Origin: Caenorhabditis remanei
Taxonomy: Eukaryota > Nematoda > Chromadorea > Rhabditida > Rhabditidae
Length of the DNA: 64,000 nt
Reading direction: 5' to 3'
NCBI RefSeq assembly: GCF_010183535.1
Contig: NC_071328.1
Coordinates: forward strand, 2,976,001 to 3,040,000
Shown here: positions 18,535 through 28,000 of the stretch, in pieces
Position numbering within the stretch: the stretch's first letter is position 1
Layout of the letters: each line of letters opens with the position of its first letter
Made by a program: the position numbers and the translations under genes
Notes under the pieces: generated by a model
Database searches by the model: none
What the model saw: the letters and a program-made list of their open reading frames with translations, nothing else
What the model was told of the DNA's origin: nothing

Positions 18535-18680
18535 TTGTATAGCTACTTTGCTATCGGAGAGAGAGACGATATACGTGGTTCTTTACTCTTTACTTTATTA
18601 AGAACTGAATTCTAAGGGAAATGAATACTTAGAATAACCGGGGCACGTGACTAGGGTTTCACGTAGGCGTTCCTATACAA
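18535..18680 (-). mobile_element. LTR-like segment, TTGTATAG inverted ends (copies at 18535-18680 and 19189-19334)
   Basis: On the minus strand, GTGGGGGAGG (purine tract) is followed at once by TGTTGTATAGG, then a CTTAATAAAG word, ending CTATACAA. A purine tract directly before a TG-started segment with an AATAAA is what a retroelement 3' end looks like. No reverse transcriptase, primer site or flanking duplication is visible, so this is tentative. Confidence 0.4.
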
Positions 18681-19002
18681 CACCTCCCCCACAATATGAA
18701 AAGTTCGCTCTGTTCGACTTTTCTTCCAAAATCCAGCGAAGCTTCCGACCCGACATGTAAAACCATCCGTCATTGTCGTGACTCGGCAACCAGTAATTGT
18801 TTCTCATCGAAGGTCCGCGTCGTCTCATTCTCCCGACTCCATATCCAGTATCACGCCAACCTCGACTGCCTGCTGCTGATCTGTTGTTCCAGGCCGAGCC
18901 TGGAATATTAACTTTTAGTGGACAAACTCCATGAAAGTTCTCTCCGTTATCTTCTCTTTTCCCGAACTTCTCCTTCTCTTCATGGTTCAGTCGTCCTCTC
19001 AT
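18673..19002 (-). CDS. Duplicated 109-aa open frame, unknown (copy A)
   Basis: It starts MRGRLNHEEKEKFGKRE and ends YCGGGVV at a TAG just inside the LTR-like segment. The frame is open about 15 codons further upstream. The composition is protein-like but the family is not recognised. If the LTR reading is right it would be the 3' end of a retroelement gene; otherwise a worm-specific gene. Copy B differs at about six residues. Confidence 0.35.
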   Translation of the reverse strand: MRGRLNHEEKEKFGKREDNGENFHGVCPLKVNIPGSAWNNRSAAGSRGWRDTGYGVGRMRRRGPSMRNNYWLPSHDNDGWFYMSGRKLRWILEEKSNRANFSYCGGGVV

Positions 19003-19326
19003 TTTCTCATTCCCACCATTCCAGAAATGCCTCTCCTTTAAATTCTTAAAATTCTAAAAATTTAATTAAAATTCTTAACTAATTAGGGACAGGAGTTGGA
19101 GGAACATGGGACAGACTGCACTCGCGGTCCTCCACGCATGCCTCTCCTTTAAATTCTTAAAATTCTCAAAATTTATTTAAAATTCTTATTGTATAGCTAC
19201 TTTGCTATCGGAGAGAGAGACGATATACGTGGTTCTTTACTCTTTACTTTATTAAGAACTGAATTCTAAGGGAAATGAATACTTAGAATAACCGGGGCAC
19301 GTGACTAGGGTTTCACGTAGGCGTTC

Positions 19327-19656
19327 CTATACAACACCTCCCCCACAATATGAAAAGTTCGCTCTGTTCGACTTTTCTTCCAAAATCCAGCGAAGCTTCC
19401 GACCCGACATGTAAAACCATCCGTCATTGTCGTGACTCGGCAACCAGTAGTTGTTCCTCATCGAAGGTCCGCGTGGTCTCATTCTCCCAACTCCATATCC
19501 AGTATCACGCCAACTTCGATTGCCTGCTGCTGATCTGTTGTTCCAGGCCGAGCCTGGAATATTAACTTTTAGTGGACACACTCCATGAAAGTTCTCTCCG
19601 TTAGCTTCTCTTCTCCCGAACTTCTCCTTCTCTTCATGGTTCAGTCGTCCTCTCAT
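19327..19656 (-). CDS. Duplicated 109-aa open frame, unknown (copy B)
   Basis: Same length and frame as copy A, exactly 654 bp away. That both copies stay open with only a few substitutions reflects either recent duplication or constraint; the sequence alone cannot separate these. Confidence 0.35.
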   Translation of the reverse strand: MRGRLNHEEKEKFGRREANGENFHGVCPLKVNIPGSAWNNRSAAGNRSWRDTGYGVGRMRPRGPSMRNNYWLPSHDNDGWFYMSGRKLRWILEEKSNRANFSYCGGGVV

Positions 19657-20376
19657 TTTCTCATTCCCACCATTCCAGAAATGCCTCTCCTTTAAATTCT
19701 TAAAATTCTAAAAATTTAATTAAAATTCTTAACTAATTAGGGACAGGAGTTGGAGGAACATGGGACAGACTGCACTCGCGGTCCTCCACGCATGCCTTCT
19801 CGTTAAAATTATTTAAATTCGATACAATGCATTAAGGATCGAAGTTGGAGTTACATTTAAAAAATCTAGATTTTTCCAACATCGAAACCTCCACAGTTTT
19901 CAGATTATCAGGTTCAATAAAAGACTATATGCTGGCGACTATAGAACGTTTTAAGGCTACCACTCCTAAATTCTTGGAAAAGCGAGCTAAATAAAAAGAA
20001 AATAGTAAAAAAAAAGCTTTTTGAGTGTAAAAAATAGCAAAACTACTTGAAAACCTAAAAAAAAAGTAAAAACACTGTAATACCACAAAAATAAGATGTC
20101 TTAGAGCCATTGCCTTCACATTAGTGGTCTGTCTGTGTTTCCGGGTGACCGGATGTCCAAAATACCGCAATTTGGAAACATTTTAATTGAAAATGCCAAA
20201 AAGTGGTTGTCTGCGTGCCCAGATATCCGAAAATAGTGGAAAATTGTTAACCATCCAATTTAAGGATTTTTAATAATAATAATAATAATAATTTATTACG
20301 TCCGCAAGGGTACGTGATTGATACCAATATGCATGAGTTCAATTTGTCCGTGTTCCAGTTTCTTGTATTCGTAGCA

Positions 20377-20836
20377 CTAATTCAACTTTTTCTTTTTCTT
20401 ATTTCTTGGAACAAATGCTTCTTCGAGGATGATTGGAGATAAATTAGCATCTTCGTAACTCTTAAACTTGATCCCCAACAGTTCAAGAGCAACCATTTGA
20501 CAGTGAAATATCATAACGAACTCTCGGAAAATTATCCATGTCCTGCGTCTATGTCTCTTAGTTTTCTTCTTCCGAATTTTCCGTTGTTGTTTGCTTCTGC
20601 TTTCTTTTCTGTTCTGCCTTTGCCCGTTTTTCAACCCATTCTTGTTTCTGCTCACTCACATTATCCTTGACTTGCTCTCTTAGTTCAGCTATTATCATCC
20701 GATCGAGTTGTAGGACTTGTTCGCGAAATCGGGGGTTTTCACGAAACGCCTTTTCCATAGCTTCCACCATTCCTTCTGCGATACGTCTAGCGGTGTCATC
20801 GACCAACTTTTCTATATTCCAATCATCCAGTCCCAT
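20377..20836 (-). pseudogene. Charged helical protein, probably frameshifted
   Basis: ATG at 20836 opens a 92-codon frame predicted to be mostly amphipathic helix (MGLDDWNIEKLVDDTARRI, then many E/K/Q) that stops at 20558. In the overlapping next frame coding-like sequence carries on to a TAG at 20377, ending SYEDANLSPIILEEAF..NKKKKKLN. One frameshift near 20560-20650 would join the two. Repeats with TCCGGATGTCC words flank it on both sides (20.1-20.25 and 20.93-21.15 kb). Family unknown. Confidence 0.35.
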
Positions 20837-20934
20837 TTCGTTGCCCGTTTGATTCCTTACGTTTTGCTAACAAATGCTCGAACAACCTCCCATGAATGAA
20901 AACGAAACGGGGAAACTTAAGTCAAAAATTAATG

Positions 20935-21145
20935 TCTGTCTGTGTCTCCAAGAATCCGGATGTCCAGAAATCCGAGATTATAGAGTAATTTTAATTAAAA
21001 ACGCCGAAATTGCGTCTGTCTGTGTGTCTCGAGGGTCCGGATGTCCAAAAAACAGCAAAAACTGTCAAAAATCCAATTAAAATGAGTTCGGTTTCCAAAT
21101 AAATTGGTTCTTCTGTCTGTCTGTGAATCCGGATGTCCAAGAAAC
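20935..21145 (+). repeat. TCTGTCTGTGT...TCCGGATGTCC repeat cluster
   Basis: Three direct copies, about 75-100 bp apart. Single relatives lie at about 20125, 20205, 32215, 32305 and 32445. An (AAT)n run sits at 20272-20292. Confidence 0.6.
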
Positions 21146-21701
21146 TTGAAAACTGGGAAATCTGTCTGTCAGTGCGTCAATGCGCCTTTTGATATTGCAA
21201 TATTCTTCAATACTCTCATTTTTACGACAATAACCCTCTTCCTAGGTTTATTTTCGCATTCGTCCTGTTGTTCTTCTGCTTTCTTCAAAACATTTCTCTC
21301 TGCGTCTCCTTGTTTCTTTTGTTGTTTCTCTGGTGGGCATCTGGCGATGGCATCTGGCAAGTGCACGTGTTCTTTACGATCGTGTTGACCTCACCTCATA
21401 AAAATATTGTGTACAGGTGAGAGACACAGATATAGACACGGTCCAGGACCACCGGCCGGAGAAAACATGTGCCATTCCACTGCTATATTGAGAATCTCAC
21501 AGAGAAGTAGGCACTTATTACTAAACGAGAAGTGGTTGAGCACGTAAAATACGTTATGCATGCGTTTTAACGACGGACTATGGTCAAATCAGATTTTTTA
21601 ATAGAATGAGGAATGTGTACCTTTCAGTTCATTTTCATATCGAAAGAATTTTAAAATTCGGTCTGGAACTCGCTGAGAGCGATCGCCGGTTAGCGCTGTT
21701 C

Positions 21702-21909
21702 CACAGGGGTGCATAACGCAAGGTCGCTTAAACGCGCTCCGTCTCACAGTGGTTGGCACGGTGCCAAAAACTGACTTGGCTGAGTGCCAAGTTCAAGTTT
21801 AGCGTGTGTTTGTAGTATCTTTCAATGAAAAACGCGACGCACACGCATCGCGACTCGGCCGGTAAATTCAAAACTTTTCGTTGCGGACCTTACGCCTCGC
21901 ACCCCTGTG
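21702..21909. mobile_element. CACAGGG-type element with exact 6-bp duplication (copy 1)
   Basis: The ends are CACAGGGGTGC and GCACCCCTGTG. CTGTTC flanks both sides (21696-21701, 21910-21915). It interrupts a repeat whose uninterrupted relative is at about 30825-30930. It is homologous, in the opposite orientation, to 54425-54606. Confidence 0.8.
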
Positions 21910-21947
21910 CTGTTCTAGAAATTCGACTTCGACCATGTTGTTTGTTT

Positions 21948-22268
21948 CACAGGGTCTCGGGATGAGTAGTGAAAATAAACGCGCTCCGCTGAAATCAGCT
22001 AAAATTTTAGCGCGAAATTCAAAATAATTTTTTTATTTTAAAACTTTATTTCTTTATTTAATAGAATTGATCTTGAAAATATGCGAGACAGTCGAAAAAC
22101 TGGCCAAAAATGCGGAAAAACAGACATAAATCGGCTCAAAAAAAGATCGATTAAGCTGCGCATCAAAGTGTCACAGTGAAACAGCGAATTGAAAAAATTA
22201 AAATTTGAATTTACCGCCAATGTCTAGTGGAGCGCATACGATTTCACTACTCACCCCTAGACCCTGTG
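21948..22268. mobile_element. CACAGGG-type element with exact 6-bp duplication (copy 2)
   Basis: The ends are CACAGGGTCTCGGGATGAGT and ACTCACCCCTAGACCCTGTG. TTGTTT flanks both sides (21942-21947, 22269-22274). The interior differs from copy 1, so it is a separate subfamily sharing only the outer ends. Confidence 0.8.
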
Positions 22269-22372
22269 TTGTTTCAAATTTTGTCGCTTGTTGTTCTAGT
22301 GATATATTTCTCTCCCCATAAAAAAAATCGGTGGCGAAACGTCTGGTGGCGAAATGTCCCGGCGCCCATATT

Positions 22373-22682
22373 CATACTTGCAAACCGGGCCGTAACTCGC
22401 GTCAAAATGAATATTATGAGCTGAAAAAAATACCGAAATGTAGATCTCGACGAGTTCTATGTCACTGATATAATACGGGCCGGATGGCTATTCGCTAATG
22501 TGCCGCGGGCCGCGAAAAAGTGCCAAAAACGGGAAAATGACCAAAAAAACCAATCTAGCACGGCCATCCGGTCCGTATTATATCAGTGACATAGAACTCG
22601 TCGAGATCTACATTTTGCATATTTATGAGCTCATAATATTGAGTTTGAAGGGAGTTATGTGCCGGCACGGTTTCCAAGTATG
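22373..22682. mobile_element. Palindromic CATACTTG element
   Basis: Arms CATACTTGCAAACCGGGCCG and GCACGGTTTCCAAGTATG. The inner words are CTCGACGAGTTCTATGTC and GGCCGGATGGCTATTCG with their complements. It is separated from the next copy by a 250-bp segment related to 40.12-40.9 kb. Confidence 0.75.
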
Positions 22683-22933
22683 GTTTTTAGACGGGAATTG
22701 TAAAAACTGCCATTTCCAGCAAAAAAAATCCTGCATTTTCAGTTGGAAATCACTCGGTGCATATAGTTACACAAAACCATCAATTCCGGTGGGAATAGGA
22801 ATTCTCGTTCTGTATATTTTTTCCCAGAAAATGTCCGGAAACCGGCAGAAATTAACGAAAACTGTAATTTTAAACAAAAATTTCAATTCTGACATGATTT
22901 TTAGCGTTTTTAATGCAATTCCCATCTAAAAAC
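22683..22933. repeat. Segment shared with the mes-2 3' intron region
   Basis: GGAAATCACTCGGTGCA, CCATCAATT and AAACCGGCAGAAATT words occur in the same order here and at 40120-40400. Both copies run into GTTTTTAATGCAATTCC; at 40 kb that word is broken by the 40375-40887 element. Confidence 0.65.
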
Positions 22934-23251
22934 CATACTTGCAAACCGAGCCGGCGCGTAACTCGCTTCAAACTGCGTTTTATGGACTGAAAAATATACC
23001 AAAATGTAGATCTCGACGAGTTCTATGTCCGTGACCTGGATCGTTAAGGCTATTTTGGCCATTTTCGCGTTTTTTGGCTCTTTTTCCCGGCCCGCGGCAC
23101 ATTAACGAATAGTCATCCAGCCCGTAGTAGGTGACGGAGATAGAACTCGTCGAGATCTACATTTTGGTATATTTTTCAGCTCATAATATTCATTTTGACG
23201 CGAGTTACACGCCGGCCCGTCTCGGCCCGTTTCGGCCCGTTGACAAGTATG
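22934..23251. mobile_element. Palindromic CATACTTG element
   Basis: It starts CATACTTGCAAACCGAGCCG and ends GGCCCGTTGACAAGTATG, with the same arm words as the copy at 22373. Confidence 0.75.
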
Positions 23252-24900
23252 CTAGAATGTTCCACACCCAAACTGAGTGGCTATCTTTCAATTTCATACT
23301 TTCGTAACAATCTACCTATCTATAAATCAGACAACTTTCCGTATCATGTTTGTGTGGTTTGAGTTTCCTCTGTTATCAACTTACTCTCCGTTGTTATCAG
23401 TTATAATTGACATGCTTTCCCTAGCACTTTGTATTTAATTAATTTTATTTATTTATTTCATCGAAGGGTGGAAACCACTGACTCGTGCAAAAGAATTGAT
23501 TTTAGGGGTTTCATGAAAGAGATGGTATACATAATTGATAATGGGCCTACTCTAGTGGTAGCAAAAAAACAAAGAAAAAACTACTTTTTAATATAGAAAG
23601 TAATGATCTTCTATTCCACCAAATTTAGTAGTTTAAACTTCATAAACTTTACTTTTTCATCTATACAAGCAGGGTGCTCCACCGATACTTCAAAACTGAT
23701 TAAAGTCGGTTATTGATAAAAAAATCGATGAAAATAATTGCCAGTTTCCGGGAAAATCCCGATTTTGTACAGTTTTTACCGATTTTTCTTCGATTCCGGT
23801 TTTTGTTTTTGAAAAAGCGGTAGAATTGTCATCAAGCTTCTGTCGTTCTCGCCGCGCCCTACCGCACTGATAGTGAGTGATGTCTGCGTCTCTCTGTTCT
23901 CTCACCGTGTCGACACCCGCACTCACTCACCGGGACATTCAAATGAATTACGCGCTTTTCGTATATGTTTCTCTCTAGTTTTCACTTTTTTCTTCTTTTT
24001 CTTTAGTTTTTATGTATCCTTTCACTTTTAATATGCTCTTTCTGGCCCTCTTACACTGTTGTGAATGTAATTTATCGATTTTCCCCCTAAGAACTCAAGA
24101 AAAGTCTATGAGAGCATTTCCCTGGCCTAAAATAAACTCACGCACACAAATGACAGTGCAAATTCTTACTGTAGCTTAAAGGCGCATTACAAAAAAGTAT
24201 TCGAACAGTACAAAAATTAGTTGTTGTTTTATAGCAATAGAATTTCGAAAATTCCATTATACTTATTTTTCGTCTCCAAAAATTGGTTTTTTCCGATGAA
24301 AACATTTTTATCTAAAGTTGTCGAGGCCCGGTTGTCGAGGCTTCAAACAATGATCCTTTTTTCTGAATTTTTTTTTCGAAATTTTTTCAAAAATGTCACC
24401 ATTTTTGACTATTTTACAGAATTTCTTGAATGCTAGTTGAACATTTGACTTTTTCGGAAAAAAAATTCAAAAAATTTGAATTTTGAACTTTGGCGCCACT
24501 TTACCCGGGTCTTGACAACTATGTTTTTGTCGCGTTATGCCATAATCTAAATTCAAGAATAATAATTTCAGATTAGGCCTAATATCCGCTAAAATTGTTT
24601 CATTTCTTCATCCTTTCTCTAAATGTCCTTTCTTTTCACTATCTCCTCAACTCATCTTTGTCGTTCCTTGCAGTAAAAGTTGTCGGCGCTAGATTTCTCT
24701 CTCATTTTCACCCAATTTCGCACTTTCGAATTGTTTTACCGCATTTTTCTCGAATTTTCGTGAGTTTTCATGATTTTTCACACCTTTCCGTCAATTTTGC
24801 AGTGAAAATATTGATTTTTCAGCGATTTTTCAACGAATTTCGTGCGATTTAGGGACCCTTATTTTCATATATATATATATATGTAATCGTACGTTTGCCT
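23252..24900. other. Intergenic, no gene recognised
   Basis: AT-rich with a CT-rich stretch at 23.98-24.05 kb. A decayed CATAGTTGTC-type element ends at about 24523 (GGGTCTTGACAACTATG). An (AT)n run lies at 24867-24881. No exon-like coding is seen. Confidence 0.5.
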
Positions 24901-24902
24901 TA

Positions 24903-25018
24903 TCGGAATAAAAAAGTTTCGACATTTTTTCTCTAGTCAGAATGCAGACTCAGTAGTAATTTTGCACTGAGTCTGCATTTTGTCGTAAGAAGAAATGTCG
25001 GAACTTTTTTATTCCGAT
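24903..25018. mobile_element. 116-bp MITE, TA duplication, upstream of the SET gene
   Basis: A near-perfect hairpin: TCGGAATAAAAAAGTT at the left and AACTTTTTTATTCCGA at the right, with TA on both sides. It ends about 50 bases before the start codon of the SET gene, so it lies in its promoter or outron. Confidence 0.75.
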
Positions 25019-25068
25019 AATATCTTTTTTCTATTCATTTCCTTCACATTCAATGAAATATTTTGCAG

Positions 25069-28000
25069 ATGCCAAGAGTAAAAAATTCACGTGTCCGAAG
25101 ACGTAAAAACCCCGCCAGTCCAACGTTGCCCGATGTACAGTACCGCTCAATAGGATATGAAGTTTTGGTTTTTCGGCCATAACTTCTTTCAAATTGGTCG
25201 GATTGACCTGAAACTTTGGGAAAACGTTTATTGCAGAGTTTTCCTTATATTTAATTAATATTCTAGGTGAAAAATCATGTTTTACAAATTTTTTGTGATA
25301 TTTTCGAAAATGACGAAAAATCGAAAAATCGCATATTTTTATTTCCATGACCGGTGTATCAAAAATCAAGTGTGTAATAAGAGTTTATGTTTAATTTTTA
25401 ACAGAAAACGACTTGATTCTCATTTTTTGACTACCGGACCACTACTCTTGACTTGTTACCCGTGTCTCCCGGGCTGTCAAAGTTTGGTAGTACTAATATA
25501 TGGAATATTACAATTCAAACACATGTAAAGCGTGCATTTTCTGTCGAAAACAGTATCGAAGCTTGCAAAGCTATAGAGTAAAATGTGGAAAACTTGAATT
25601 TGACACTTTTATCTCAATGGAAGCCCTAAATTAATTTTTGGAGACCTCCAATTGTCAAACGCTGCATATTTGGTATCGATGTCAGACAAGTTCCGGACGG
25701 AAATAATACATTTATCCGGTACCTTTGGTTTTACAATTTATGGAACTTGTTATTTGAACAATTGTGAATATTCTGAGCCAAGTTTCGATATATAAGTTTG
25801 TTGTTAAGGGTTGTTACATTGAAAAGGAACTTCATCGTGATCATGTTCTGATAGCATTTTTTGATCGTCTTATGAATACATGAGAAAATGTGAGAGAGGA
25901 CATTTCTACTGTTTTTAAACTTATTTGAATCTTTTTCTAACGTGAATGATTAAAAACAGCATCAATACGATATGACTTTTGAGTAAAACCAAAAATGTAA
26001 AATTTCGACATTTTCGAACAAGTGAGAGTAAGACAACATGGAGTGATCCATCTTATTAATGCAAACGTGTGACTGAAACTAGGCTCAAAATATTCAAAAT
26101 TGTTCAAATAACAAGTTCCATAAATTGTAAAACCAAAGGTACCGGATAAATGTATTATTTCCGTCCGGAACTTGTCTGACATCGATACCAAATATGCAGC
26201 GTTTGACAATTGGAGGTCTCCAAAAATTAATTTAGGGCTTCCATCGAGATAAAAGTGTCAAATTCAAGTTTTCCACATTTTACTCTATAGCTTTGCAAGC
26301 TTCGATACTGTTTTCGACAGAAAATGCACGCTTTACATGTGTTTGAATTGTAATATTCCATATATTAGTACTACCAAACTTTGACAGCCCGGGAGACATG
26401 GGTTATGAATCAAAAGTAGTGGACCAGCGGTCAAAAAATGAGAATCAAGTCGTTTTCTGTTAAAAATTTAACATAAACTCTTATTACACACTTGATTTTT
26501 GATACACCGGTCATGGAAATAAAAATATGCGATTTTTCGAATTTTCGTCATTTTCGAAAATATCACAAAAAATTTGTAAAACATGATTTTTCACCTAGAA
26601 TATTAATTAAATATAAGGAAAACTCTGCAATAAACGTTTTCCCAAAGTTTCAGGTCAATCCGACCAATTTGAAAGAAGTTAGAGCCGAAAAACCAAAACT
26701 TCATATCCTATTGAGCGGTACTGTAAGTGATTATTAAATATCGGCTCCGGGACATTTCGCAACACACATTTCGCCGCCAGACGCTTCGCCACCAATTTTC
26801 GGGAAACTTCTAAAGCTTTATAAGGTAAAAAACATATTACTAGTGCGCCGTGATGATTCTAATTAAGGTGATATGTTTTTCCTCCATACAGCCTTAGAAA
26901 TTTTCCGAAAATTGATGGCGAATCGTCTAGAAATGTCCCGGAGCCTGAATATCATACTTGCGAACCGGGCCAAAACGAGCCGGCGCGTAACTCGCTTCAA
27001 ACTGAGCTGAAAAATAAACCAAAATGTAGATCTCGACGAGTTCTATCTCCGTGATCCACTACGGGCCGGATGGCTATTCGTTAATGTTCCGCGGGCCGGG
27101 CTAGAATGGCTTTTTTGGCACTTTTTCCCGGCCCGTGGCACAACAACAAATGGCCATCCGGTCCGTATCAGGTCACGGAGATAGAACTCGTCGAGATCTA
27201 AATTTTGGGATATTTTTCATCTCATAAAACTCAGTTTGAAGCAAGTTACGCGCCGGTCCGGTTTGCAAGTATGCTAAATATCAAGATCTGAGAGCATTCC
27301 ACAATTAATTAATTGCAGCCACCACCACAAGTGGCGAACTTGCCGCCACCACCTGCAGTCGAAAACTTGCCGCCACCACCACCCCGAGTTGAGATAACTT
27401 CCGTGGTGCCGGGAAGTTCAGAGAACGATGTCTCAAAATGGCCTGCTACGGCCTCCTACGAGTACAGCGCACAGAATTGTGTAGGTGAACGACTCACTGC
27501 GACTGCGAAGAAATCAATCGAAGAAGGAGCCAAAAACAAGGTTAGTTTTTGTTACAAATAGATAAATTCCAAAGTTTATTTTAAAACTTCCAGATATGTT
27601 GTTCATGTGGACCAGGTGTCGACTGCTCCACGAACAAAAACTGCGAATGTTATAAAGTTGCCGCTGAACTCATGAAAACGTATACAATAAAGAGAAGAGG
27701 AAACAGAAAAGACTACAAGTGTCAAACTCTAGTAAGTTTCCAAGTTTAAATATTTATATAAATCTTTTCTATTTTTCAGACCGATAGAGGGCTCAAAGTG
27801 GTAAAGGACATGTATTACAAACAAATGTTCTTCAACTGTGGGGCAGAGTAAGTTGACTACATATAACCATATTTGCAAACGGGGCTGAAACGAGCCGGTG
27901 CGTAACTTGCTCAAAACTTATTACGACGACCTGAAAAATATACTAAAATGTAGATTTTGGCGAATTCTTTAACGTGGTTTAAGAGGTTTTTAGTCAGAAA

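Larger units (their letters stand above)
18424..19798. repeat. Tandem duplication, 654-bp period
   Basis: Two full copies and a partial third begin with a TTAGGGNCAGGAGTTGGAGG word (about 18430, 19083, 19737), contain the same open frame, and differ by few bases. The change pattern and exact offset (18673 versus 19327) show a recent duplication. Confidence 0.9.
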
